DNA of 64,000 bases, taken from contig JBBIIT010000012.1 in the NCBI GenBank assembly GCA_037446355.1, positions 1 through 64,000 of the forward strand. The letters run 5' to 3'. The notes below the pieces were generated by a model, which was given only the letters and a program-made list of their open reading frames with translations, did not search any database and was not told the DNA's origin. The position numbers and the translations under genes are program-made. This document shows, piece by piece, positions 18,428-26,981 of the stretch; the stretch's first letter is position 1; every line of letters starts with the position of its first letter. This DNA is from Roseiarcus sp037446355 (GTDB taxonomy: Bacteria > Pseudomonadota > Alphaproteobacteria > Rhizobiales > Beijerinckiaceae).

Positions 18428-19492
18428 CTATTGCACGACGGCGGCGAAGCTCGGCCGCGCGGCGATCGCCGCGTGGGCGCGCTTCACGTTGGGAAAGGCC
18501 TCGAGCATCGCTTTGCTCTCGGGAAAGCGATGGAGATAGTCGACCATTGGCGCCAGCAGGAGGTCGGGAATCGTCAGGCGATTGTCGACAAGATAATCAT
18601 TGGCGCCGTAGCCGGCCTCCAAGACGCCAAGCGATTTGCGCATCGCCGGCAACGCGGTTTCGATCGCGGCGCGATCCGGCTTGCCGTCCGGGCCTTTCGG
18701 AAACGCATACTGTAGAACATAGTTGCGAACGAATGCGGGATCGACGTAGCAGTTGATCGCGCTGATCCATTGTTCCGCGCGCGCGCGGGCGAGTGGGTCC
18801 TTAGGCATCAGCGACGGCCCGGCATAGGCGTCGTCGATGTAACGGGAAATGGCGGCGCTTTCGTAGAGCGTGACGTCGCCGACGCGCAGCACGGGAACCT
18901 TGCCGTACGGATTGTGAGCGAGAATTTCCGGCGTCTGCGGCGGCGCCACCTGCAACCGATGCGCGACGCCTTTTTCCTCGAACGCCAGTCGCACCGAGCG
19001 CGTATAGGTCGAAGCGGAAACGCCCATGACCACCGGCGCCGCTTCGGGAGCTTTCGGGCGTCCTTCGAGCAAAGCGTCGAGTGAATTCCAGCTCGACGTC
19101 CAACCCGAGCGATGGGACTCGCGGAATTCCTCCACGGCGAATCCGGTCTGTTCTAGCCGCAAATCCGTTCCCCCCTCGACGGGCGCGAGGGTCACGCTGA
19201 CCAGCGTTTCCGGGTTACGGCCCTCGCCGTTGAGCCAACCCCAGGTGAAAACGAGCTTGCGCGGCGGTTCGAGTTCGCGAAATTCCCCGGTCACGATATG
19301 CACCGCGCCCGAGGGCGAGTGCATCTCGATGCGGTATTTGCCGCCGACCCGCGCGTCGATCTCGCAACGGGGCACTGTTGTCGTCTCCGGGCCGTACCAG
19401 CCCTGAATCAGCGCCTTCTGCGTGAAGGCGGCGAAGACGCGTTCCGGCGGCGCCTTGAAGCGCCTGTTGAGCACCAGCGGGGCGACGGTCAT
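18428..19492 (-). CDS. SRPBCC (AHSA1-like)-glutathione S-transferase fusion
   Basis: One continuous 354-residue chain joining two normally separate proteins. Residues 1-145 are an Activator-of-Hsp90-ATPase-type SRPBCC domain (FKAPPERVFAAFTQKALIQGWYGP, LVFTWGW, SHRSGWTSSWNSLDALL). From about 157 comes a complete glutathione S-transferase, with a thioredoxin-like half (NPYGKVPVLRVGDVTLYESAAISRYID) and a helical half. No stop or frameshift separates them. The start codon overlaps the arsR stop by 4 bases. Because SRPBCC proteins bind hydrophobic ligands, the fusion may present a ligand for glutathione conjugation; this is inference. Confidence 0.85.
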   Translation of the reverse strand: MTVAPLVLNRRFKAPPERVFAAFTQKALIQGWYGPETTTVPRCEIDARVGGKYRIEMHSPSGAVHIVTGEFRELEPPRKLVFTWGWLNGEGRNPETLVSVTLAPVEGGTDLRLEQTGFAVEEFRESHRSGWTSSWNSLDALLEGRPKAPEAAPVVMGVSASTYTRSVRLAFEEKGVAHRLQVAPPQTPEILAHNPYGKVPVLRVGDVTLYESAAISRYIDDAYAGPSLMPKDPLARARAEQWISAINCYVDPAFVRNYVLQYAFPKGPDGKPDRAAIETALPAMRKSLGVLEAGYGANDYLVDNRLTIPDLLLAPMVDYLHRFPESKAMLEAFPNVKRAHAAIAARPSFAAVVQ

Positions 19493-19833
19493 GGCGTATT
19501 CTCCTCGGTGTTTGGACTTTCGTCGTCAGACCCGAGCAACGCGTCGAGACGCTCGAAGCTGACCTCCCAGAACCTGCGGGTTTCCTCGATCCAGTCCTTC
19601 GCCTGCGCGAGGCGCTCGCGCCGCAACGAGCAGAGCCGAAACCGGGCGCGAACCTTGCGCTCGATGAGATCGGCCTCCTCGAGCACTTTGAGGTGGCGCG
19701 AAATCGCCGGCGCGCTGATCGCGAACGGCTTCGCCAATTCTCCGACCGACGTCTCGCCTTCGGCGAGGCGGGCCAGAATCGCGCGTCGCGTCGGATCGGC
19801 CAAAGCGGAAAAAGTTTGCGAAAGCGTATCCAT
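19489..19833 (-). CDS. ArsR-family transcriptional regulator
   Basis: Winged-helix regulator of 114 residues (LADPTRRAILARLAEGETSVGELAKPFAISAPAISRHLKVLEEADLIERK). It lacks the ELCVCDL metal-binding motif, so it is probably not a metal sensor. It belongs to the ArsR branch commonly encoded just ahead of SRPBCC/AHSA1 proteins. First gene of the leftward operon, overlapping the SRPBCC-GST gene by 4 bases. Its promoter lies in the 138-base gap shared with the divergent ATP-grasp gene; TTAACCACATTGTTAA just upstream of the start is a possible operator. Confidence 0.88.
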   Translation of the reverse strand: MDTLSQTFSALADPTRRAILARLAEGETSVGELAKPFAISAPAISRHLKVLEEADLIERKVRARFRLCSLRRERLAQAKDWIEETRRFWEVSFERLDALLGSDDESPNTEENTP

Positions 19834-19971
19834 AGTTCATTTAACCACATTGTTAATTGAGGCGCAAGACCGCCGCGCGGCGCTGGCGCGCGAACGCGAA
19901 CGCGGCCATACTGCGGCGCGGCTGCCCCGACTGCGCGTCGCCAAGCCACGCAGAACGTTTCTGGAGCCGCT

Positions 19972-22491
19972 TTGCCCGCCCGCGCCCGCCCTGTCGCCGC
20001 CCCCGACGAAGCCGTTCAGCGCCTCGCCGCCTGGACGCGAGGCTACGCGCCGTTGCCGGGCATTCCCGACGAATTCATAGACGCCGAGGGGCAGCGGCGA
20101 CCGCATTGGACGCGACTTCTGCAAAACCTTGCCGCGTTCGGCCCGGACGAGGTCTCGCTGCGCTTCGCCGCCGCCGACCGGCGCATCCGCAATCGCGGCA
20201 TGTCCTACCGCGTCCAGGGCGAGGCGTCCGAACGCATCTGGCCGCTCAGTCGGATGCCGCTGCTCATTCCCGAAAGCGAATGGCGCGAAATCGCCCGCGG
20301 CGTTTCGCAGCGGGCCGAGTTGCTGGAGCGCGTGCTCGCCGATTTATATGGCGAGGGCCGACTGATCTCCGAGGGCGCGCTGCCGGCCGCCGCGCTGACG
20401 GGTTCGACCGATTTCGTCGCCGCGATGCGCGGCGTGAAGCCGCCGGGCGGGCGATGGCTGCGCTTGTTCGCCGTCGACATCGGCCGCGGCCCGGATGGGC
20501 GCTGGTGGGCGCTCGGCGATCGCGCGCAAGCGCCCTCGGGCTCGGGCTACGCGCTCGAAAACCGCCTCGTCGTCTCGCAGGCCTTCCCCTCGCTCTACCG
20601 GGAAATGAACGTCGAGCGGCTCGCCCCGTTTTTTCGCGAGTTGCGCGCGGGGCTGCGCTCAGGCGGCGAGCGCTCGGAGCCGCGCATCGGCATCCTGACG
20701 CCGGGCCCCTTGAGCGCGACCTATTTCGAGCAGGCCTATCTTGCGCGCTATCTCGGGTTTCTGCTGGTCGAGGGCGACGATCTCGTCGTGCGCGAGGGCC
20801 GCGTGTTCGTGCGCACGATCGCCGGCCTCAAGCGCGCGGACGTGCTGTGGCGCCACGTCGACGCCGAGTGGTGCGACCCGCTCGAACTCAATTCCGCCTC
20901 GCACATCGGCGTGCCCGGGCTGATCGACTCCATTCGCGCCGGCGGCGTCGCGGTCGAGAACATGCCGGGCTCCGGGCTTGTCGAATCGCGCGCTTTGCTC
21001 GCCTTTCTACCGGCGCTGGCGCGTCGCCTGCTCGGCGAAGAGCTCGCCATGCCCAATATTGCGACCTGGTGGTGCGGTCAGCCGGCCGAGCGCGAGCGTG
21101 TTCTCGCCTCGCTCGAAAATGTCGCGGTCACCGGAGCCTTTCGCGACGCCCCGCCTGGCTTCGGCCCGGGCCGCAGCGTCGTGGCGGCGGAGCTGGCGCC
21201 CGACCGGCGCGCGGCGCTGCGCTCGGCGATCGAGGCGCGCGGGGTCGACTACGTCGGCCAGGATCTCGTGCGCCTGTCGACGACGCCGCGTTGGGAGGAT
21301 GGCCGGCTGACGCCCCGTCCGTTCGTGCTGCGCGTTTACGCCGCCGCGACGCCGGACGGCTGGCGTGTGATGCCTGGCGGCTTCGCGCGCATTTCCGACG
21401 CGCCCGACGCGCGCGCGGTCTCGATGGGCGCGGGCGTCGAATCGGCCGACGTCTGGGTGCTTTCCGAGCGCCCCGTCGAGACGACCTCGCTGCTGCCGAC
21501 GCCCGAAAAGGTGCGCATCGTGCGGATGCTCGGCAACCTGCCGAGCCGCGCGGCCGACAACCTTTTCTGGTTCGGACGGTATCTCGAACGCGAGGAGGCG
21601 ACGTTGCGGCTCGTGCGCTGCCTTTGCGCGCGCGCGGTCGATCCCGACGCGCCGACGAGCGGCGCCAAGCAATCCGTCGAGAAACTCAAAGCCATGCTGG
21701 TCGCTTGGGGCGCCATCGGAGCCGAGGACGTGGGCGCCGCCTCCAGCGAAGCAGGCGAGACTGCGCTGCGCGATCCCGACAATTACGGCTCGGCGCTCTC
21801 GATCGCCCGCTCGGCGCGCTACGCTGCTTCGGTGATCCGCGAGCGCCTCACGCAACAAACATGGCAACTGATCGGCCGGCTGGAGGCGATCATCCTCGAT
21901 ACGCCGAAACGGAGCCTCGCCGAATCCGAGGTGCTCGATTGCATCGACGAGGCGCTGACTTCCATCGCCGCGCTCGCCGGACTCTTCGACGAAAATTTCA
22001 ACCGCGGCGCCGGCTGGATATTCTATGAGCTCGGCCGACGCATCGAGCGCGGCATCAACACCTGTCGCATCGCGCGTAATTTCGCGCATCAGGACGCGAC
22101 CGAACACAACCTCGACGTGATGCTCGATCTCATCGATTCGCAGATCACCTATCGTTCGCGCACGTTGATCGGCGTCGCGCTGGCGCCGGTGCGCGACATG
22201 GCGCTGCTCGATCCGTTCAACCCGCGCTCGGTCGCCTTCCAGGCCAATCTCATTCAGGCCCATATCGGCGCGCTGCCGGTGCTGCGACAGGACGGCCTGC
22301 CCGAGGAGCCGTTGCGACTGGCCACGCTCCTTAGCGCCGAGCTTTCCGCCGAATACGCGGACCGCATCGAGGACCAACGCATTCTGGCGATCGAGCAGCG
22401 GCTGGCGACGCTCGCCGAAGCGATCGCCACGCGCTACTTCGTGCAGGGCGCCTCGCAAGCGCGCGCGGAAAAAGTGATAGGCCTCGCGTGA
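19972..22491 (+). CDS. Circularly permuted ATP-grasp / alpha-E fusion protein
   Basis: An 839-residue fusion. Residues about 50-490 are the circularly permuted ATP-grasp domain (GILTPGPLSATYFEQAYLA, VLWRHVDAEWCDPLEL, MPNIATWWCGQ); from about 524 (SRAADNLFWFGRYLEREE) it is the helical alpha-E domain. In many genomes these are two adjacent genes. ATP-grasp enzymes form amide bonds from a carboxylate and an amine with ATP, so this is the predicted peptide ligase of the set. The start is the TTG at 19972, with GGAG upstream. Its stop overlaps the start of the next transglutaminase gene (GTGA). Confidence 0.87.
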   Translation: MPARARPVAAPDEAVQRLAAWTRGYAPLPGIPDEFIDAEGQRRPHWTRLLQNLAAFGPDEVSLRFAAADRRIRNRGMSYRVQGEASERIWPLSRMPLLIPESEWREIARGVSQRAELLERVLADLYGEGRLISEGALPAAALTGSTDFVAAMRGVKPPGGRWLRLFAVDIGRGPDGRWWALGDRAQAPSGSGYALENRLVVSQAFPSLYREMNVERLAPFFRELRAGLRSGGERSEPRIGILTPGPLSATYFEQAYLARYLGFLLVEGDDLVVREGRVFVRTIAGLKRADVLWRHVDAEWCDPLELNSASHIGVPGLIDSIRAGGVAVENMPGSGLVESRALLAFLPALARRLLGEELAMPNIATWWCGQPAERERVLASLENVAVTGAFRDAPPGFGPGRSVVAAELAPDRRAALRSAIEARGVDYVGQDLVRLSTTPRWEDGRLTPRPFVLRVYAAATPDGWRVMPGGFARISDAPDARAVSMGAGVESADVWVLSERPVETTSLLPTPEKVRIVRMLGNLPSRAADNLFWFGRYLEREEATLRLVRCLCARAVDPDAPTSGAKQSVEKLKAMLVAWGAIGAEDVGAASSEAGETALRDPDNYGSALSIARSARYAASVIRERLTQQTWQLIGRLEAIILDTPKRSLAESEVLDCIDEALTSIAALAGLFDENFNRGAGWIFYELGRRIERGINTCRIARNFAHQDATEHNLDVMLDLIDSQITYRSRTLIGVALAPVRDMALLDPFNPRSVAFQANLIQAHIGALPVLRQDGLPEEPLRLATLLSAELSAEYADRIEDQRILAIEQRLATLAEAIATRYFVQGASQARAEKVIGLA

Positions 22492-23363
22492 TCTACGACG
22501 TCACGCATCTCACGCGCTATCGCTACGATGCGCCGGTCGCGGTCAACAATTGCAGCTTGCGGCTCTATCCGCGCGACGGCGTCGGGCAAAAGGTCTTCGC
22601 CTCGCATATCGAAGTCTCGCCGAAGCCGCAGGATTGGACCGAGCGCCTCGATCCGTTCGCCAACCGCGTCGCGCGAATGCGCATCGAGTCGCCGCACCGC
22701 GAGCTCGTCATCAAGGCGATCTCGCGCGTCGGCGTCGAACGCCCTGCGCCGCCGATCGCCGCCCTGACGCCGTCGTGGGAGACCATCGCCGCACTGGCGG
22801 CCCAGACGCAGTCGCTCGACGCCGATTCGCCGGCGAGCGCGATCTATCCCAGTCGCCAGGTTCATCTGTTCGATGCCGCGACCGCATACGCGCGCCAATC
22901 GTTCTCGTCCGCGCGGCCGATCTACGAAGCCGCAGTCGAACTCAACCAGCGTATCAAGCGTGACTTCATATACGACGCCAAGGCGACCGACGTGACGACC
23001 GCGCCCGCCGAAGCGTTCGATCGGCGGCGTGGCGTCTGCCAGGATTTCGCGCATGTGATGATCGCCGCGCTGCGCGGTCTCGGCGTCCCGGCGCTCTATG
23101 TCAGCGGCTACATCCGAACCGTTCCTCCGCTCGGCAAGCCGCGCCTGCAGGGCGCCGACGCCTCGCACGCCTGGGTCTCGGTCTGGTGCGGCCCCGCCTT
23201 CGGCTGGCTCGGCCTCGATCCAACCAACGCGCTGGCCGAGGGCGACGATCACGTCGTCGTCGCGCGCGGGCGCGACTACGCCGACGTGCCGCCGGTCGAC
23301 GGGGTGATCTTCTCGTTCGGCGGCCACGAACTCGAAGTCGAAGTGGACGTCGCGCCGATATGA
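22488..23363 (+). CDS. Transglutaminase-like cysteine protease
   Basis: A 291-residue transglutaminase-fold protein with an N-terminal beta domain and the triad C184 (GVCQDFAHV), H227 (ASHAWVSVW) and D244 (GLDPTN). Stand-alone members of this family beside ATP-grasp/alpha-E genes are thought to be peptidases or amide-transfer enzymes of the same pathway. Translation is coupled to both sides: GTGA overlaps the fusion gene upstream and ATGA overlaps the dehydratase downstream. It has no signal peptide, so it is probably cytoplasmic. Confidence 0.87.
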   Translation: MIYDVTHLTRYRYDAPVAVNNCSLRLYPRDGVGQKVFASHIEVSPKPQDWTERLDPFANRVARMRIESPHRELVIKAISRVGVERPAPPIAALTPSWETIAALAAQTQSLDADSPASAIYPSRQVHLFDAATAYARQSFSSARPIYEAAVELNQRIKRDFIYDAKATDVTTAPAEAFDRRRGVCQDFAHVMIAALRGLGVPALYVSGYIRTVPPLGKPRLQGADASHAWVSVWCGPAFGWLGLDPTNALAEGDDHVVVARGRDYADVPPVDGVIFSFGGHELEVEVDVAPI

Positions 23364-24316
23364 CTCCCGTGCAACCTGATGTTTCGCCCGACCTGATCGA
23401 AGCCGCGCACCGCCGCATCGCGCCGCACGTGCGGCGCACGCCGCTGATGGAGACGCCATCGCCGGTTCCGGGCGCGCAGCCAATCTCGATCAAATATGAA
23501 TTCCTGCAACATACCGGCTCGTTTAAGTCGCGCGGCGCTTTCAACAATCTCCTGACGCGCGCGCCGGCGGCGGCGGGCTGCGCCGCGGCCTCCGGTGGCA
23601 ATCACGGCGCGGCGGTCGCCTATGCCGCCGGCAAGCTCGGCGTCAGGGCGCGTATTTTCGTGCCTCAGATCGCCGCCCCGGTGAAGATCGCCAAAATCAA
23701 GGCCTACGGCGCCGAAGTCCATGTCGACGGCGCGACTTATTTCGATGCGCTGGCGCTGTGCGAAGCTTACGTCGCGGCGAGCGGCGCGATGCCCATCAGC
23801 GCTTACGACACGTTCGAGACGATCGCCGGCCAGGGCACGGTCGGGCTGGAATGGGAGCGCGACCTCGCGCGGCTCGACCTCCCCCCTCTCGACACCGTGC
23901 TGGTCGCGGTCGGCGGCGGCGGCCTCATCGCCGGCGTCGCGGCCTGGTTCGACAACAGGGTCAGGGTCGTCGGCGTCGAACCCGAGGGCTCGCGCGCGTT
24001 GCACGCCGCCTTCGAGGCGGGGCGTCCCGTCGATGTCGAGGTGAAGTCGGTTGCCGCGGATTCGCTGGGCGCACGGCGGGCTGGCGATCTCTGTTTTTCC
24101 ATCGCCCGCCGCGCCGTCGCGCGGGTAGCCCTGGTCACCGACGAGGCAATCCGGGCCGCCCAGCTCGAACTTTGGCGCTCGATGTGCGTGATCGCCGAGC
24201 CCGGCGGCGCGGCCGCCTATGCGGCGCTCGCGAGCGGCGCCTATGTCCCCGCGCCGGGCGAGCGGGTCGGCGTGCTGATCTGCGGCGCCAACGCGGAACT
24301 TGGCGCGTTTGCGTGA
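23360..24316 (+). CDS. Threonine/serine dehydratase-like PLP enzyme
   Basis: Fold-type II PLP enzyme of 318 residues. K56 in GSFKSRGAFN should hold PLP, and SGGNHGAAVA and VGGGGLIAG bind its phosphate. It lacks the C-terminal ACT regulatory domain of biosynthetic IlvA, so it is the catabolic or promiscuous type, acting on threonine, serine or a hydroxyamino acid. The ATG at 23360 overlaps the transglutaminase stop by 4 bases; the open frame upstream of it is inside that gene. The coupling suggests it supplies or removes an amino acid for the ATP-grasp pathway, which is inference. Confidence 0.85.
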   Translation: MTPVQPDVSPDLIEAAHRRIAPHVRRTPLMETPSPVPGAQPISIKYEFLQHTGSFKSRGAFNNLLTRAPAAAGCAAASGGNHGAAVAYAAGKLGVRARIFVPQIAAPVKIAKIKAYGAEVHVDGATYFDALALCEAYVAASGAMPISAYDTFETIAGQGTVGLEWERDLARLDLPPLDTVLVAVGGGGLIAGVAAWFDNRVRVVGVEPEGSRALHAAFEAGRPVDVEVKSVAADSLGARRAGDLCFSIARRAVARVALVTDEAIRAAQLELWRSMCVIAEPGGAAAYAALASGAYVPAPGERVGVLICGANAELGAFA

Positions 24317-24395
24317 ACACGGAGGTTGCGAGCCGCCCGATCGCGCACTATGGTCCGCCCGCTTCGCAAGGCCGGCCCCCGGCCTTGGCGGCTGT

Positions 24396-24470
24396 TGGGG
24401 CGTAGCCAAGTGGTAAGGCAGCGGATTTTGATTCCGCCATCCCCTGGTTCGAATCCAGGCGCCCCAGCCA
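24396..24470 (+). tRNA. tRNA-Gln (anticodon TTG)
   Basis: A complete cloverleaf with encoded CCA. The acceptor TGGGGCG pairs with CGCCCCA, the anticodon stem GCGGA/TCCGC encloses loop TTTTGAT with anticodon TTG at 24428-24430, and the T stem is CCTGG/CCAGG with TTCGAAT. It reads CAA codons. The following 243 bases up to the AEC gene hold nothing I can recognise. Confidence 0.95.
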
Positions 24471-24713
24471 GTCGCGCCGATCGTCTTCGCCAGGAGGAAC
24501 CGGCGGTCAATCGGCGCCGGTTTCGGCTTGGGAGAGATCAAATCGGTCTGGCGGTGCGTTGGAAGCCGAACGAGACCTATGCGTTCGACGTGACCGTTCA
24601 AGCGCAGCATTGGGATCGCGTAGCCGCTGCGCCGTGAAATTCGCTCAATCTGACGCATTTCGAGCGCGCAATTTCGCATCGAGGCCGTCGCGTCGATTGG
24701 AACGCGACCCTTG

Positions 24714-25640
24714 TCACAGAATCAGCAGCAATCCCGATACGGTGAAGAAGGATAGCGCGGTCGCCGCCATCAGCGCCGCGGCGCCGATATGCTCCTGCCC
24801 GTAGGAGCGTCCAAGCAGAGGATAGATGCCCAGCATCGGCGCCGACGCGTAAATCAGCATCGCCTTGCGCAATTGCGGATCGAGATGCGGCGTCAAGGTC
24901 AGGGCCGCGAACACCGCCAAGGGATGCAGCGCCAGCTTGCCGACGACGACGCGCGCCGCATCGACGACGACGCCGCCAAGGCGCAATCCGACCAGCGATC
25001 CGCCAACGGTGAACAGCGCGAGCGCGCCTGAGGCCAGAGCCAGCATGTCAACCGAGCGAAATATCGGCGTTGGCAGCTTGATCCCGGAGAGCGACGCCGC
25101 CGCGCCGAGCGCGATGCCGATGATGAGCGGGTTGCGCGCGAGACGGCCGAGAATATGGGCAAAGATCGCCGGCGCCGATTTGCCTCGATGGCCGGCGCTT
25201 TCGGCCAGCGTCAGGGCAAGCGGAATGACGATCACGTTCTCGACCGCCATGCAGAGCGCCAGCGCGACCGCAGCCGGCGGCCCGACGACCAGCAACGCGA
25301 TCGGATAGCCGACGAAACCGCTGTTGGAGGAACTCGAACCCAGCGCCTGATAGGCGTCGGCGGCGAGATCGCCGGGCCGCCACGCGCGAGCCCAAGCGAA
25401 CGCAACGGCGAACGCCGCGAGCGAGCCCAACGCATATACGAGCAGATAATCGCCGTTCGCGATCTCAGCGAACGGACGCTGCGCCAGCGACTTGAAGATC
25501 AGGGCCGGCAGCGCGAAGCGCAACACGAAGCCGCCGAGCGCGCGCACGTCCGCCGCGCTCGTCGCGCCGAACCGTGTCGCGACATAACCCAGCGCGATCA
25601 GGATGAAGATCGGAAGGGTGATAGACAATACGTCGAGCAC
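24714..25640 (-). CDS. AEC-family auxin-efflux-type transporter
   Basis: Integral membrane carrier of 308 residues with about ten hydrophobic segments and the family features PIFILIALGYVATRFG at the N-terminus and SSSSNSGFVGYPI near 105. AEC/PIN relatives carry organic anions such as malate, malonate or auxin-like acids. It starts at the GTG at 25640, 5 bases after the shikimate-dehydrogenase-like gene, and closes the leftward catabolic operon. It may move the cluster's acidic substrate or product; the direction and cargo are unknown. Confidence 0.85.
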   Translation of the reverse strand: MLDVLSITLPIFILIALGYVATRFGATSAADVRALGGFVLRFALPALIFKSLAQRPFAEIANGDYLLVYALGSLAAFAVAFAWARAWRPGDLAADAYQALGSSSSNSGFVGYPIALLVVGPPAAVALALCMAVENVIVIPLALTLAESAGHRGKSAPAIFAHILGRLARNPLIIGIALGAAASLSGIKLPTPIFRSVDMLALASGALALFTVGGSLVGLRLGGVVVDAARVVVGKLALHPLAVFAALTLTPHLDPQLRKAMLIYASAPMLGIYPLLGRSYGQEHIGAAALMAATALSFFTVSGLLLIL

Positions 25641-25645
25641 GGCGC

Positions 25646-26479
25646 TCAGTACTGAAGTTTGGAAAGCGCGCGCAGTTCTTCGGGCGTCGTCGAACCGAAG
25701 CCAAAGAATTCGAGATAGGCGGGAATCATCTCGTAGAGCATGTCGGTTCCGACCTGCACCTGGCAGCCCTTGGCCATCGCCGCCCTGAGCAGCGGCGTGT
25801 ACTCCTCTTTCATCACGACCTCGCCGACAAAAGTTTGCGGCGAGATCGCTTCGATGTCGATCGGAAGAGGATCGCCCGCCTTCATGCCGAGCGGGGTCGC
25901 GTTGACCACGATGTCGTAGCCCTCGGGATCAGCGGAGCCGATGCGCACCTGCAATTCCGGATAATGCTCGACGAGCCGATCGCTCAGGGCTTGAGACGCC
26001 GCCGCGGAAGCGTCGTGGAGCCCGAGCGCCGCCGCGCCGGCCCCCGCGAGCGAGGCTGCGATCGCGCAACCGACGCCGCCCGAACCGACGACGAGCGCGC
26101 GCGCGCCTTGGATGCGACGACCCTTGCGCTCCACGCCGCGCACGAAACCGGCGCCGTCGAACATGTCGCCGACGAGCGAGCCGTCGGGCCGGCGCAGGAT
26201 TGCGTTGGCGGCCCCGGCGATCTTCGCGGTCGTCGTCAGCTCGTCGACGAGCCGCGTCGTCGTGACCTTGTGCGGCATCGTCACCAAAGCGCCATGCAAG
26301 TTCGCGATGCGAAACAAGGGCCGCAGCAGATCGGCGTAATCCTCGGCTTTAACGCCGAACGGTACGACGATAACGTCAAGGCCCTTGGCCTCGAACCACG
26401 GGTTGTAGATCATCGGCGCCTTGAAGGCTTCGGTTGGATAGCCGATGTGTCCGATCAGGCGGGTCTTTCCGGAGATCAT
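25646..26479 (-). CDS. Shikimate-dehydrogenase-like NAD(P) oxidoreductase, paralogue 1
   Basis: A 277-residue member of the AroE/YdiB family. The catalytic lysine is kept in VTMPHK, as are the Asn in GAANA and the Asp in FDGAG. The substrate-binding SKSP motif is replaced by FKAP, so both serines that hold shikimate are lost. The Rossmann loop GSGGVG is followed by LHDAS, an acidic end to strand two that favours NAD over NADP. It is therefore probably a catabolic dehydrogenase for a related hydroaromatic acid rather than biosynthetic AroE. It overlaps aroQ by 4 bases. Confidence 0.83.
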   Translation of the reverse strand: MISGKTRLIGHIGYPTEAFKAPMIYNPWFEAKGLDVIVVPFGVKAEDYADLLRPLFRIANLHGALVTMPHKVTTTRLVDELTTTAKIAGAANAILRRPDGSLVGDMFDGAGFVRGVERKGRRIQGARALVVGSGGVGCAIAASLAGAGAAALGLHDASAAASQALSDRLVEHYPELQVRIGSADPEGYDIVVNATPLGMKAGDPLPIDIEAISPQTFVGEVVMKEEYTPLLRAAMAKGCQVQVGTDMLYEMIPAYLEFFGFGSTTPEELRALSKLQY

Positions 26480-26928
26480 TTGGCGGCTTCCGCGATCAAC
26501 TTGGCGACGCGACGCAGCGCTAGACCGTAGCCGTCCGTCCCCAGTCCGGCGATGACGCCGTCCGCGCGCAGCGACACGTAGGAATGATGACGAAACGCCT
26601 CGCGCTTGTGCACGTTGGAGATATGGACTTCCATCACCGGTCCCTCGAAGGCGTTGAGCGCGTCGAGGATCGCGACCGAGGTGTGCGTGAAAGCGGCGGG
26701 GTTGATGACGATGCCGGCGGCGGCGTCGCGCGCTTCGTGAATCCAGTCGATGATCTCGTATTCGCGATTACTCTGATGGAATCGCACGGCGACGCCAAGA
26801 TCGGCGGCCAGCGCGTGGCAGCCCGCCTCGACGTCGGCGAGCGTTTCGTGGCCGTAGATGTGCGGCTGGCGCTTTCCGAGCAGGTTGAGGTTCGGCCCGT
26901 TCAAAACGAAAATGGTCGCGACCGGCAT
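26476..26928 (-). CDS. aroQ: Type II 3-dehydroquinate dehydratase
   Basis: Dehydrates 3-dehydroquinate to 3-dehydroshikimate. All marks of the type II enzyme are visible in 150 residues: NGPNLNLLGKRQPHIYG with the catalytic Arg and Tyr, NPAAFTHTS, VHISN and FRHHSYVS. SNREYEIID departs from the usual SNxEGxLID. The start is the ATG at 26928, with AAGGGA upstream; a longer frame to 26985 overlaps the neighbour without support. Type II enzymes serve both aromatic synthesis and quinate catabolism; the operon here points to catabolism. Confidence 0.92.
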   Translation of the reverse strand: MPVATIFVLNGPNLNLLGKRQPHIYGHETLADVEAGCHALAADLGVAVRFHQSNREYEIIDWIHEARDAAAGIVINPAAFTHTSVAILDALNAFEGPVMEVHISNVHKREAFRHHSYVSLRADGVIAGLGTDGYGLALRRVAKLIAEAAK

Positions 26929-26981
26929 TTCACATTCCCTTCGTCCGTCGCCGCGAAGCCTCCCCTGCCCGAGGCGCGGCC

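Noticed and set aside
21007..22458. Open frame of 483 codons on the minus strand opposite the ATP-grasp/alpha-E gene.
   Set aside because: Antisense shadow; the plus-strand protein has clear domains throughout.
24326..24637. Possible 103-codon gene running through the tRNA-Gln.
   Set aside because: It crosses a perfect tRNA and shows no protein motif or ribosome site.
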